37,050 nucleotides of DNA, taken from assembly GCA_947626775.1 (NCBI GenBank), contig CANQTL010000031.1, forward strand, positions 1-37,050, given 5' to 3'. This DNA is from an uncultured Lachnospiraceae bacterium. Its GTDB lineage: Bacteria > Bacillota > Clostridia > Lachnospirales > Lachnospiraceae. Shown piece by piece: positions 16,601 through 23,833 of this stretch; within the stretch, counting starts at the first letter, position 1, and each line of letters begins with the position of its first letter. Under the pieces are notes generated by a model. The model did not search any database, had not been told where the DNA came from, and worked only from the letters and a program-made list of their open reading frames with translations. A program made the position numbers and the translations under genes.

Positions 16601-19446
16601 TTCTGCGCGAGGCCGCGGACGACCTGAAACCCGTGATCGTGGATTATGGAATCGTAGAGAGCAGCGAACACTATAAGGACTCCAACTACCAGCATCTGGC
16701 GCGGGCGCTTTTGAAGAGGGATCTGGCGGAGTTCGTCGAGGAGATGGACGCGGAGGACGATTTCATCGACAATGTCGGGATGAATCTGGGAGATACCGAT
16801 GATTTCCCGGAAAAAGACGACAACGACTATAATTATGTAAACCAAAATATTTATGTCATAAACGGTTCCACTCTTGTCAGCGATGATTTTCACGACAAGA
16901 TGGACAACGACGAGGCGCGGGCCGGCTTCGGGGATGTGCTGTCCGCGATCAAGGCGGAGAATACGACGCTGTCCGAGGACGACCGCATTTCGGAGTGGGT
17001 CAGCAAGGCGCGCGCGGTGCAGTATATCATCAACTTTTCCGTGGGCATCATAGGCGACTTCAGCAGGCTGTCGATTCTGGAGCTGCAGCCCTCGGCGAAC
17101 CTGAAATCCGACTTTACGCTGGAGGACGAGAACACGAAGCTGCTCTGGAAGACGGAGGACATGCGGACGGCGAAACAGATCCTGTTCAGCAAAGATTCGA
17201 TTGACGCGCAGATCGACACGAAGTCCGTGGCGGAGTTTAACAGCGAGTGGGCGGACATCAACGGCGCGTACGACATGGTATTTATCGGTCTGGACGGGCA
17301 GCGCCTGAACCGGGACGAGGAGGGCAGGACGCACTACAACAACGAGGATCTGAACGGCAAGGTCTACCACACGGGCGACGACTCGGGCGTCGGTACATAC
17401 GACGCCAACGATCTGACCGCACAGAAGATGGACGATCTGCTCCACTATATGGCGGCGGGCTATCCCGTGCTGGTGGAGAACGACTGCTTCGAGGAGGGCA
17501 CCGCGCAGAAAGCGGACCGGGACGACGTCAATACGGACTATATTCAGGAAGGCACGGTGATGTACCAGTTCCTGCAGGCGGCTGTGAGCGACGACCGCTA
17601 TGAGGACTGCATCTTTACGGTGGCCGACGCGATGTCGAACTCCATGTTCATGACGCGTGTGCGCATCGACAAGCCCAGGATCAGTCTGGTGGACGAGAAC
17701 GGCGAGGAGACTTCCGCCGTGCAGACGCTTGCGCGCGACGAGAACGACGAGTATCACGGCAGGCTCTATTACAGGATCCGGGATAACCACGGCGACGACT
17801 ATCTCGGCGACACGGTGGTGAACGTGTATGCGGATTACAACCACGACGGGAATTTCGTCCCGTCGGAACTGGTGACGGAGTATATCAATCAGGGTAATAT
17901 GCTGGATGTGAAGATCGACGGCATGGGTCCCGGCATTCTGCCGTGGAAGATAGAGGTTTCCGACGTTGGCAACGAGTACAGGCGCGCTTCCGTGAAGGGC
18001 TACTTCGAGATGGGGAGCGATTCTGCGGATGAGCTGAAAGTATTGCAGATCACCGAGAAGAAGAACGATACGGGGATGGATCTGCAGCTGATCTTCAATA
18101 AAAAGAAAGATTCCGTGCTCGCGCACTATCTCAGGGGCGCGGAAGAAATTCTGAACGCGGAGTGGCAGATCGAATCCGTGAGCGCGTCGCAGCTGGAGGA
18201 GAAGCTGTCGGAGAACGCCAACTATCTGGCGCAGTGGGACGTGGTCGTGCTGACGCTGGACGAGGCCGCGGACAACGGCGCGGTGACGGAGGCCCTCAAC
18301 CGCTATGTGGGAGAGGGGCGGAGCCTGCTCGTGTGCGGGCAGGATCCCGGAGATCAGAGAGCGGGGCTTAGCGGCGCGCTGCTCGGCCAGACGGACAGCT
18401 ATTCGTTCGTGGGCTTGGGCGGACGGGGCGCGAGCGGTTATCATCGCTACGACGGTCTGGACAGCGGTATGTACGAAGCCAAGACGCTTCTGGAGGCGGA
18501 GCCGGTCAACGCGGGCAGCATTTCCTTCTATCCGTATGTGATGGACGACAGATTCAGCTTCGGCGAGGAAGGGCTGCTCAGGGCGGCGCCTTATCTGCTC
18601 GACTTCGACGACAATCTGACGAGCGAAGAGAATGCGTCCTACGTGACGCCGTGGTACACCTTCGGCAGCACGGACAGGGAGAAATCCGCGTACGGCATCT
18701 CGCCGAGAGACGGACGCAACAATTATTACTGCTACAGCAAGGGCAACGTGGTCTATCTGGCGCAGTCGCAGTACACCTATACCTGTGACGCGCAGAGCGG
18801 ACCCGACGCGGGCGCGGCGGGTTCGGCGGAATGCCGGTTCTTCGTGAATGCGCTGGTGGCGGCCTACAATGCCGGACTCCACAATGCGCACATCAATATC
18901 GTCGCAGGGTTCTCACCCGACGCGGCGGATATCACGAGCATCTCCGTGCCTTTTGACGAGACATGGACGACGGCGGATGTGGAGACGGGTTCTGCGGCGC
19001 CCGACGTCGAGGGCGGTATCCTCGGCAATACCGTGGACGTATACTTTAAGTTCCGGGACAACAATTTCGCAGCCGAGAAGACGGAGCTTCTGGAGTTCTA
19101 CTACGAGGATCCCGACGGCGGCAGCGAGGTGGATATCGGCGGCGAGACGGTGAAGGCGACCGCCTTCGGCTCAGAGGTCTGGACCGTTACGGACAACAGG
19201 CTGGTGAAGCTGGGCGAGGGAGAGACGCTGCAGCCGGGCAAGATCTACCGCATCAAGGCGCCCGTCGTGACGCTGAAGAACACCGCGAGTCTCACCAGGG
19301 GCGACGCGGCGCAGCAGGAGCGGGCGAACAAGGCGGACATCTACATCGTACTGCACACGTCCTTCACAAGAAGCGGCAAGCCGTACGAGATTATCAGCTC
19401 CGACGCGGTGTCCCTGAACAGGACCAGGCTGTTTTTGCTGGAGTAA
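13618..19446 (+). CDS. 1942-aa DUF5057-like envelope protein with low-complexity linkers
   Basis: A very large protein with two hydrophobic N-terminal segments (~23-45 and ~106-125), split by an Arg/Glu/Ala-rich charged stretch (~50-83). Just after the second segment comes EEPYRILDIVPADAM, the type of motif I associate with DUF5057 proteins of Clostridia. Two low-complexity linkers follow (~290-390 Gly/Asn/Asp/Thr; ~541-781 with Pro/Glu and Gly/Asp repeats). The later part (~1135-1650) has segments such as RLSILELQPS and a GATase-like pattern (AQWDVVVLTLDEA...RSLLVCGQDPG). The end (~1760-1942) is beta-rich. It starts 61 bases after the giant prepilin gene and probably shares its transcript. 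An enzyme activity cannot be assigned; a large anchored surface partner of the pilus is the inference. Confidence 0.6.
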   Translation: MNKDKIRETMELHQKGKDGKKRLFFAAALAAVFAAVAGAVYGAFRLGRKQGARDEAQRAEEQRRAERERRAAEKRRAQREAQRPVYVVHPLPSKKEESGAKRFRRHLCAAVSAVLVFSMVGSSTLPYIEPATVLAKESFSGIGKIVEEHEEEPYRILDIVPADAMYYYTPTSTAAGGTAGGTAEVKGTYPFRLGTMGYLVSGQADLQADLADAFQKDLAGETPNFAEREDREDLFSKVAGSAAPFGLTYDEVYGGVGGVSTAGYTLIYDPSGVKTISALDESGFSPLVETKESGQNGADNTENSGGAGDTESSDGGTGTNAPENGGGTGDGDTEDSENDENDTGNSGDGTGAAGSEDENGDTGNSADTGNDTENSGDGTENETESEGAGGNQNFMTLGVPRGASGPTEDPGAVVGEFHGRYDKVAAGEVGDYTPVNGTPGTLSFRTMDNAVGVGALARYSYQGEGAPWHVTFQKSRVATGEPGEPGGYVVNVLGLMAEDGHRSEYATDMTGVYYYHEDEGYFSYAGTVADILGRTYTLVGGSQEDEGEQEEEKKEEQTGQTTPPAEPVAPPTEPVAPPTEPTTPPTEPVTPPEGAGGSEGESGGSEGESGVDPSEGQTDPSEQGGDGEEGGGDNEEGAGGGEGGGSQDNGEGGGGTEPGQDPPAEPASNGGNEELLSARALLKKDGWYLLVENEIGGDPGTISGDPNTTGGDSDTTGGDSNTTGGDPDMTGGDPADGSGEPNGESGDNNEGDNSGGEGSQNNGDPSGGQPASSPAQNGGETGSYVMDGTPDEAIDWTNPEYGKLMICSFTYVEQPEAGVTLYEVLGEEEVVDAPNLPKPFDAYIMGGNSGISTLSAPFGTLGLPRQSGSGTTQSFVYNPGQGTYKLTYDPNSSTTIRVTGAPVYMRCKSNNDWLKQYVFSALDGGDNESDDFRIEVTTVRADQVKASDIQDADLVFLESADSNPVLNTSAMQMRYISRDEKDAYEDMPEAAMSEILREAADDLKPVIVDYGIVESSEHYKDSNYQHLARALLKRDLAEFVEEMDAEDDFIDNVGMNLGDTDDFPEKDDNDYNYVNQNIYVINGSTLVSDDFHDKMDNDEARAGFGDVLSAIKAENTTLSEDDRISEWVSKARAVQYIINFSVGIIGDFSRLSILELQPSANLKSDFTLEDENTKLLWKTEDMRTAKQILFSKDSIDAQIDTKSVAEFNSEWADINGAYDMVFIGLDGQRLNRDEEGRTHYNNEDLNGKVYHTGDDSGVGTYDANDLTAQKMDDLLHYMAAGYPVLVENDCFEEGTAQKADRDDVNTDYIQEGTVMYQFLQAAVSDDRYEDCIFTVADAMSNSMFMTRVRIDKPRISLVDENGEETSAVQTLARDENDEYHGRLYYRIRDNHGDDYLGDTVVNVYADYNHDGNFVPSELVTEYINQGNMLDVKIDGMGPGILPWKIEVSDVGNEYRRASVKGYFEMGSDSADELKVLQITEKKNDTGMDLQLIFNKKKDSVLAHYLRGAEEILNAEWQIESVSASQLEEKLSENANYLAQWDVVVLTLDEAADNGAVTEALNRYVGEGRSLLVCGQDPGDQRAGLSGALLGQTDSYSFVGLGGRGASGYHRYDGLDSGMYEAKTLLEAEPVNAGSISFYPYVMDDRFSFGEEGLLRAAPYLLDFDDNLTSEENASYVTPWYTFGSTDREKSAYGISPRDGRNNYYCYSKGNVVYLAQSQYTYTCDAQSGPDAGAAGSAECRFFVNALVAAYNAGLHNAHINIVAGFSPDAADITSISVPFDETWTTADVETGSAAPDVEGGILGNTVDVYFKFRDNNFAAEKTELLEFYYEDPDGGSEVDIGGETVKATAFGSEVWTVTDNRLVKLGEGETLQPGKIYRIKAPVVTLKNTASLTRGDAAQQERANKADIYIVLHTSFTRSGKPYEIISSDAVSLNRTRLFLLE
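15313..15396 (+). repeat. 21-base tandem repeat (4 copies) encoding EPVAPPT-like units
   Basis: Four in-frame 21-base units start at 15313, 15334, 15355 and 15376 and encode EPVAPPT, EPVAPPT, EPTTPPT, EPVTPPE. Differences are mostly single bases. The stretch would form an extended Pro-rich spacer. Confidence 0.85.
15703..15828 (+). repeat. 21-base tandem repeat (6 copies) encoding GGDxxTT-like units
   Basis: Six in-frame 21-base units encode GGDPGTI, SGDPNTT, GGDSDTT, GGDSNTT, GGDPDMT and GGDPADG. The period equals that of the Pro-rich repeat 300 bases earlier though the sequence differs. Copy number change would keep the frame and alter linker length. Confidence 0.85.
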
Positions 19447-19450
19447 GCGA

Positions 19451-19482
19451 TTGACATATTTTTTTCAATACGGTATTATAAT
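19451..19482 (+). promoter_or_regulatory. Strong sigma-A-type promoter for a candidate RNA
   Basis: A consensus TTGACA (19451-19456), a 17-base spacer and TATTAT (19474-19479), overlapping TATAAT (19477-19482). It begins five bases after the stop of the 1942-aa gene and points into a stretch without protein-coding potential. Confidence 0.75.
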
Positions 19483-19487
19483 AGTAA

Positions 19488-19650
19488 AGACAGGCAACTT
19501 GAGTGCCGGTCAAAGCGTTGAAGTAAGGTGTTGTGCTGGAGGGCAGTGCCTTACGAGCTTTGTAAGGGTTTGACATTTACCACAATTCGGCTAGACGGAA
19601 ACGTTGAAAGAAAATGTTAGAAAGGCTCTGCTTAGGCAGGGCCTTTCTGT
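19488..19650 (+). ncRNA. Candidate structured small RNA, family not recognised
   Basis: About 160 bases lie between a strong promoter and a 13-bp hairpin (19619-19631 with 19636-19648, one G-U). Other helices seen: 19493-19496 with 19504-19507; 19523-19528 with 19549-19554 (GTAAGG/CCTTAC); and CAAAGC 19511-19516 with GCTTTG 19557-19562. That last helix competes with GTCAAA 19509-19514 pairing with TTTGAC 19569-19574. A further weak hairpin lies near 19599-19618. I do not recognise it as 6S, SRP, tmRNA, RNase P or a common riboswitch. It could be a free small RNA or a leader with a terminator controlling the downstream genes. The terminal hairpin lacks a strong U-run. Confidence 0.5.
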
Positions 19651-19792
19651 TATCTGGGAAGTTTTTCTGCGTTTCTTCTATATATAATATGTAGGATTGT
19701 ATATCATATAGTACGTTTCATGGCTGATATGGTATAATAAAATAAAAAGAGCAGAATATCATATTGTTTGTGGGGGGGGGATCGTAAAAAAT
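19651..19792 (+). promoter_or_regulatory. AT-rich leader before the JAB-domain gene, with a run of nine G
   Basis: No gene is seen here. TATAAT at 19733-19738 could be a -10 box, but no good -35 lies 17 bases upstream. A homopolymer of nine G (19772-19780) sits 12 bases before the ATG at 19793 and occupies the place of the ribosome binding site. A change in its length would alter spacing and possibly translation. Confidence 0.4.
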
Positions 19793-20395
19793 ATGGCGGA
19801 GAAGATACAGGAACTGAAACAGGCTAAGAGACGAGACAGGAAAGTTTATATTACGGATATTGCTATAGATAAGGTGCCTTTTATCAGATATGACGGCTTT
19901 ACGGAGGAGCGCAATTACATCATGAGAGAACTGGCTAAAGACGTTCTGCTTCTTTCCAAAGAAAAAAATAACAGTAACGAGGTTGCTATTACCTGTGACC
20001 TTGGAGCAAAAAACCCGTTGGATAGTTTTGGTGTGTCTTTAGGAACAGAACATGAAGTGGATATACTCGCAGATACGCTCTCTAATCATATTATTGTGTC
20101 AAAAGAGTCAGTGGCAGTGGTAGTATTGCATAATCATCCCTCTACGCAAACTTTTTCACTGCAGGATATTCATTTCTTCATGCAGCATCCAAAGATCGAA
20201 GTCATTGCAGTAGTATCGAATCAGGGAGCGGTGCATTATCTGAAACGGGATAGGGAATATGATTATCGAGAGGCTTTTCGCTTATTTCAGGAGTGTATCG
20301 AAGAACTTCATCATGATTCACCGGCAGCGGAAATGTATTTGGCTTCACTGTCTTTTTTGGCAAAGTGCAGCGAAGCAGGCTTATTATACAGGTAA
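19793..20395 (+). CDS. JAB/RadC-like (JAMM metalloprotease-fold) domain protein
   Basis: A 200-aa protein. HNHPSTQTFSLQD at residues 113-125 gives the JAMM zinc-binding pattern (His113, His115, Asp125) with Ser122, preceded by a hydrophobic strand (VAVVVLHNHP) as in RadC-type proteins. The spacing from His115 to Asp is nine residues rather than the usual ten. The N-terminal helix-hairpin-helix part of true RadC is absent; instead there is a charged start (KQAKRRDRK). The gene is AT-rich: 20101-20160 has 24 G+C in 60. It is followed after 17 bases by a 57-aa gene. Whether it is an active deubiquitinase-like protease, a mobile-element accessory protein or an inactive relative is not known. Confidence 0.7.
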   Translation: MAEKIQELKQAKRRDRKVYITDIAIDKVPFIRYDGFTEERNYIMRELAKDVLLLSKEKNNSNEVAITCDLGAKNPLDSFGVSLGTEHEVDILADTLSNHIIVSKESVAVVVLHNHPSTQTFSLQDIHFFMQHPKIEVIAVVSNQGAVHYLKRDREYDYREAFRLFQECIEELHHDSPAAEMYLASLSFLAKCSEAGLLYR

Positions 20396-20412
20396 GATCA
20401 GGAGGTGAGTAT

Positions 20413-20586
20413 ATGAAAAAGACAGCCTTGAATGATGTGACTTACAATTTTGAACCATTGGAATTATGCGTATCGGATCGCGAATATAAAGTGGACGAAG
20501 AGGCGCTGCGGCGAAGCATGGAGAAGAGCCGGGAACTGATCTCTTTTCTTCGGGATTATAAGAAAAGAAAAGAGACGGAGGAATAG
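20413..20586 (+). CDS. Small hypothetical protein downstream of the JAB protein
   Basis: A 57-aa protein starting MKKTALNDVTYNFEPLE. The frame is open a little further upstream, but ATG 20413 is preceded by AGGAGGTGAG with ideal spacing. The sequence is charged and probably helical in its second half (EEALRRSMEKSRELISFLRDYKKRKE). No family is recognised. Its position 17 bases after the JAB gene suggests that they form a two-gene unit. A toxin-antitoxin or regulator-partner pair is one idea without direct support. Confidence 0.6.
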   Translation: MKKTALNDVTYNFEPLELCVSDREYKVDEEALRRSMEKSRELISFLRDYKKRKETEE

Positions 20587-20617
20587 ATACTTTACAGGAA
20601 CTTTACAAAATTTTCCC

Positions 20618-20646
20618 TTGTCATCTCGGATGATTTAGTGTATAGT
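20618..20646 (+). promoter_or_regulatory. Promoter for topA
   Basis: TTGTCA (20618-20623), a 17-base spacer and TATAGT (20641-20646) form a fair sigma-A promoter 43 bases ahead of the topA start. It separates topA from the AT-rich island upstream. Confidence 0.6.
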
Positions 20647-20647
20647 G

Positions 20648-20674
20648 TTTTCCGTTAAATACCGTTTCGGAAAA
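20648..20674 (+). promoter_or_regulatory. Perfect 7-bp inverted repeat in the topA leader
   Basis: TTTTCCG (20648-20654) and CGGAAAA (20668-20674) are perfect inverted copies 13 bases apart, between the -10 box and the ribosome binding site. It may be an operator over the transcription start or a leader hairpin. Confidence 0.5.
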
Positions 20675-20688
20675 TAAGGGGAATTGTT

Positions 20689-22782
20689 ATGGCAAAGTAT
20701 CTGGTAATAGTTGAGTCACCGGCTAAGGTAAAGACGATCAAGAAATTCCTGGGCCCGAATTATGAGGTCGCGGCCAGCAACGGGCATGTGCGGGATCTGC
20801 CGCGCAGCGTGCTCGGCATCGACGTGGAGCACGGCTTCGAGCCCAGATACATCACGATCCGGGGCAAGGGGGATATCCTGGCGAATCTGCGCAGGGAAGT
20901 GAAGAAGGCCGAGAAAGTCTATCTCGCAACCGACCCGGACCGCGAGGGAGAGGCGATCTCCTGGCACCTGCTCACGGCGCTGAAGCTGGAAAACAAGAAG
21001 GTGTATCGCATCACCTTCAACGAGATCACCAAGACGGCGGTTAAGGAATCCCTGAAACACGCCAGAGAAATTGACATGGATCTGGTGGACGCGCAGCAGG
21101 CGCGCCGCTGTCTGGACCGCATGGTGGGCTACAAGATCTCGCCGGTACTGTGGGCGAAGGTGAAGAGGGGACTGAGCGCCGGACGCGTACAGTCCGTGGC
21201 GCTGCGTATCATCTGCGACAGGGAGGAGGAGATCAACGCTTTCATCCCGGAGGAATACTGGTCGCTCGAAGCCGTCCTCGCCGTGGAGGGCGAGAAGAAG
21301 CCGCTCGTGGCGAAGTACTGCGGCACGGCGGAGGGAAGCAGGACGATCTCTTCGGCGAAGGAGCTTGCGGAGATCAGGAAGTCGCTCGACAGCGCGCGCT
21401 ACCGCGTCGTCTCTGTCAAAAACGGCGAGCGGGTGAAGAAAGCGCCGCTGCCCTTTACGACTTCCACACTGCAGCAGGAGGCGAGCAAGCAGCTCAATTT
21501 CTCGACCCAGAAAACCATGCGTCTGGCGCAGCAGCTCTACGAGGGCGTGGACGTCAAGGGGAGCGATACGGTCGGCGTCATCACCTATCTGCGTACGGAC
21601 TCCACGCGGGTATCCGACGAGGCGGAGGCGATGGCCCGCAGCTATATTGAGGGACAGTACGGCCCGGCGTATGCGGCGGGCGCGCAGGATCGGGGGAACA
21701 GCAGACAGAAGATCCAGGACGCCCATGAGGCGATCCGGCCCACAGACATAAGCAGGACCCCCGCGGATCTCAAGGATTCCCTCTCCCGGGATCAGTTTCG
21801 TCTCTACCAGCTGATCTGGAAGCGATTCGTGGCGAGCCGCATGACGAACGCCGTGTATGAGACGACTTCCGTCAGGATCGACGCGGCGGGGAACGGATTC
21901 GCCGCAGCCGCCTCCAAGGTGAAGTTCGACGGTTTCATGAGCGTCTATACCGAGGACGACGACCGGGAAGAGAGCAATGCGTTGATGAGCAGGATCACGG
22001 CCGATACGAAACTGTCGCTGACGGAACTGGCGGAGAAGCAGCACTTTACGCAGCCGTCGCCGCACTACACGGAGGCCTCTCTTGTGCGCGCCATGGAGGA
22101 ACTGGGGATCGGGCGGCCCAGCACTTACGCCCCTACCATTACCACGCTTCTCGCCAGGCGTTATATCGTCAAGGAGAACAGGAACCTCTACGTGACGGAG
22201 CTGGGCGAGGTGGTGAATAACATGATGAAGGAGGCGTTTCCTTCCATTGTGGACGTGAACTTCACCGCGACGATGGAGGCGCTTCTGGACGGCGTGGAAG
22301 AGGGCAATGTGAAGTGGAAGACCGTGCTGGAGAATTTCTATCCCGATCTGGAACAGGCGGTGGAGCAGGCCGAGAAGGATCTGGACGAGGTGGAGATCGC
22401 CGACGAGCTCTCCGACGAGTACTGCGAACTCTGCGGCAGGCAGATGGTGATCAAGTACGGCCCTCACGGCAGATTCCTGGCGTGCCCGGGCTTCCCGGAG
22501 TGCCGCAACACGAAGCCCTACTTCGAGAAGATCGGCGTCGCCTGCCCCAGGTGCGGCAAGGACATCGTCATGAAGAAGACGAAGAAGGGGCGGCGGTATT
22601 ACGGCTGTATTGACAATCCCGAGTGCGATTTCATGGTATGGCAGCGTCCCGTCAACGAGAAGTGCGACCGCTGCGGCTCGATCATGCTGCAGAAGGGGAA
22701 CAAGCTGGTCTGCGCGGACGAAAACTGCGGCTTTGTCAAGGACGCGCCGAAGGCGGCGGACACCGCTCCCACTCCGGCGTAA
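20689..22782 (+). CDS. topA: DNA topoisomerase I
   Basis: A 697-aa type IA topoisomerase that relaxes negative supercoils by nicking and passing one strand. The TOPRIM domain begins YLVIVESPAKVKTIKKFL, and its acidic triad is in TDPDREGE (Asp82, Asp84, Glu86). The active-site tyrosine is Tyr300 in GVITYLRTDSTR. Three C-terminal four-cysteine zinc ribbons follow (CELCGR..., CPRCGK..., CDRCGS...), the usual arrangement in Firmicutes. The start is supported by AAGGGGA upstream. It lies ahead of codY and the flagellar operon, as in Bacillus, although the genes that sit between topA and codY there are missing here. Confidence 0.97.
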   Translation: MAKYLVIVESPAKVKTIKKFLGPNYEVAASNGHVRDLPRSVLGIDVEHGFEPRYITIRGKGDILANLRREVKKAEKVYLATDPDREGEAISWHLLTALKLENKKVYRITFNEITKTAVKESLKHAREIDMDLVDAQQARRCLDRMVGYKISPVLWAKVKRGLSAGRVQSVALRIICDREEEINAFIPEEYWSLEAVLAVEGEKKPLVAKYCGTAEGSRTISSAKELAEIRKSLDSARYRVVSVKNGERVKKAPLPFTTSTLQQEASKQLNFSTQKTMRLAQQLYEGVDVKGSDTVGVITYLRTDSTRVSDEAEAMARSYIEGQYGPAYAAGAQDRGNSRQKIQDAHEAIRPTDISRTPADLKDSLSRDQFRLYQLIWKRFVASRMTNAVYETTSVRIDAAGNGFAAAASKVKFDGFMSVYTEDDDREESNALMSRITADTKLSLTELAEKQHFTQPSPHYTEASLVRAMEELGIGRPSTYAPTITTLLARRYIVKENRNLYVTELGEVVNNMMKEAFPSIVDVNFTATMEALLDGVEEGNVKWKTVLENFYPDLEQAVEQAEKDLDEVEIADELSDEYCELCGRQMVIKYGPHGRFLACPGFPECRNTKPYFEKIGVACPRCGKDIVMKKTKKGRRYYGCIDNPECDFMVWQRPVNEKCDRCGSIMLQKGNKLVCADENCGFVKDAPKAADTAPTPA

Positions 22783-22843
22783 TCTCCGCGGAGCGCTTCT
22801 TCCGGCTCTTTTTACCGCCGCACAGCTCGTCTGACAGGAGAAC

Positions 22844-22858
22844 TGTTTTCTGAAAATA
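22844..22858 (+). promoter_or_regulatory. Candidate CodY box upstream of codY (autoregulation)
   Basis: The 15 bases at 22844-22858 (TGTTTTCTGAAAATA) match 12 of 15 CodY consensus positions, with the central TTTTCWGAAAA intact. The site ends two bases before the codY -35 hexamer, an ideal place for negative autoregulation, which is known for CodY in other Firmicutes. Confidence 0.6.
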
Positions 22859-22860
22859 CA

Positions 22861-22889
22861 TTGATTTTTGACAAATATTGTGATAAAAT
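22861..22889 (+). promoter_or_regulatory. Promoter for codY
   Basis: TTGATT (22861-22866), a 17-base spacer, and TAAAAT (22884-22889) preceded by TG one base upstream, an extended -10. A nearby TTGACA (22868-22873) has no matching -10 at a proper distance. Confidence 0.55.
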
Positions 22890-22950
22890 CAAATTGTTTC
22901 AGGAAAGTTCGGCCTGCGTGCGCGCAGCCGCTTACGATAAGAGGTATTAC

Positions 22951-23739
22951 ATGAGCAGTGTTCAGTTACTGGATAAGACGAGAAAAATCGGGAAACTTCT
23001 GCACAACAACAACTCCGGCAAGGTGGTGTTCAACGATATCTGCGACGTGCTGAAAGAGATACTGGGATCCAACGTGCTGGTTGTCAGCAGGAAGGGCAAG
23101 GTGCTCGGCATCGGCGACCAGGACAGCGTGGAGTCGATCACGGAGATGATCGTAGACCATGTGGGCGGCTTCATTGATCCGGTGTTGAACGAACGGCTCC
23201 TGTCGGTGCTTTCGACGAAGGAGAACGTCAATCTGGAGACGCTGGGCTTTGAGAATATCGACACGAGGAAGTTCCGGGCCGTCATCACCCCCATCGAGAT
23301 ATCCGGAGAGCGTCTGGGAACGCTTTTTATCTACAAATGCGACGAGCAGTACGATATCGACGACATCATTCTGTGCGAGTACGGCACGACGGTGGTAGGG
23401 CTGGAGATGCTGCGGGCGGTGAGCGAGGAGAGCGCGGAGGAGAACCGCAAGATCGCGGTGGTGAGATCGGCGATCGGCACCCTTTCCTACTCGGAGATGG
23501 AGGCGATCACCCACATCTTCGACGAGCTGGGCGGCATGGAAGGCATTCTGGTGGCCAGCAAGATCGCGGACAAGGTCGGCATCACCCGATCGGTCATCGT
23601 CAACGCGCTGCGCAAGTTCGAGAGCGCGGGCGTCATCGAGTCGAGGTCGTCGGGCATGAAGGGCACTTACATCAAGGTGCTGAACGACGTGGTTTTCGAG
23701 GAAGTGGAGAAACTGAAGGAACAGACAAGACATTTATAG
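22951..23739 (+). CDS. codY: GTP-sensing transcriptional pleiotropic repressor CodY
   Basis: A 262-aa global regulator that binds branched-chain amino acids (GAF domain) and, in many species, GTP, and represses nutrient-scavenging, motility and surface genes in rich conditions. The N-terminus (LLDKTRKIGKLL) and GAF region occupy ~1-150, followed by a linker helix and a winged HTH at ~200-245. The HTH contains the hallmark ASKIADKVGITRSVIVNALR and, in the wing, ESAGVIESRSSGMKGTYIK. The frame is open upstream to a TTG at 22861, but ATG 22951 has AAGAGG six bases ahead and gives the family N-terminus. A strong terminator follows, so codY is transcribed apart from flgB. Confidence 0.97.
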   Translation: MSSVQLLDKTRKIGKLLHNNNSGKVVFNDICDVLKEILGSNVLVVSRKGKVLGIGDQDSVESITEMIVDHVGGFIDPVLNERLLSVLSTKENVNLETLGFENIDTRKFRAVITPIEISGERLGTLFIYKCDEQYDIDDIILCEYGTTVVGLEMLRAVSEESAEENRKIAVVRSAIGTLSYSEMEAITHIFDELGGMEGILVASKIADKVGITRSVIVNALRKFESAGVIESRSSGMKGTYIKVLNDVVFEEVEKLKEQTRHL

Positions 23740-23763
23740 AAACGCATGGACGGCGCAGGGTAA

Positions 23764-23809
23764 AAGGATTTACACGGGGCTCAGGCTCAGGGTAAATCCT
23801 TCTTTTTTT
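23764..23809 (+). terminator. Intrinsic terminator after codY
   Basis: A perfect 10-bp stem, AAGGATTTAC (23764-23773) with GTAAATCCTT (23792-23801), with a run of seven T at 23803-23809. Confidence 0.93.
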
Positions 23810-23833
23810 GCGCATAGGCAGAGCCGGAAAGCG

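Noticed and set aside
14941..18891. 1316-codon open frame on the minus strand opposite the giant envelope gene (also long ones at 10149-13142, 1304-2668, 5541-7223 and 20716-22467)
   Set aside because: The translations are rich in Arg/His/Leu/Val without domains, and the plus-strand genes have recognisable families. Long antisense frames are a by-product of GC-rich codon bias.
19488..19650. Identification of the candidate RNA as 6S or SRP RNA
   Set aside because: There is no long rod with a central bubble (6S) and no GGAAGCAGC-like SRP core; left as unknown.
22783..22840. Terminator after topA
   Set aside because: GAGC/GCTC near 22794-22810 with TTTTT is only a four-pair stem; too weak to list.
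22861..22950. TTG start giving CodY 30 extra residues
   Set aside because: It overlaps the promoter, has no ribosome binding site, and the family N-terminus begins at ATG 22951.
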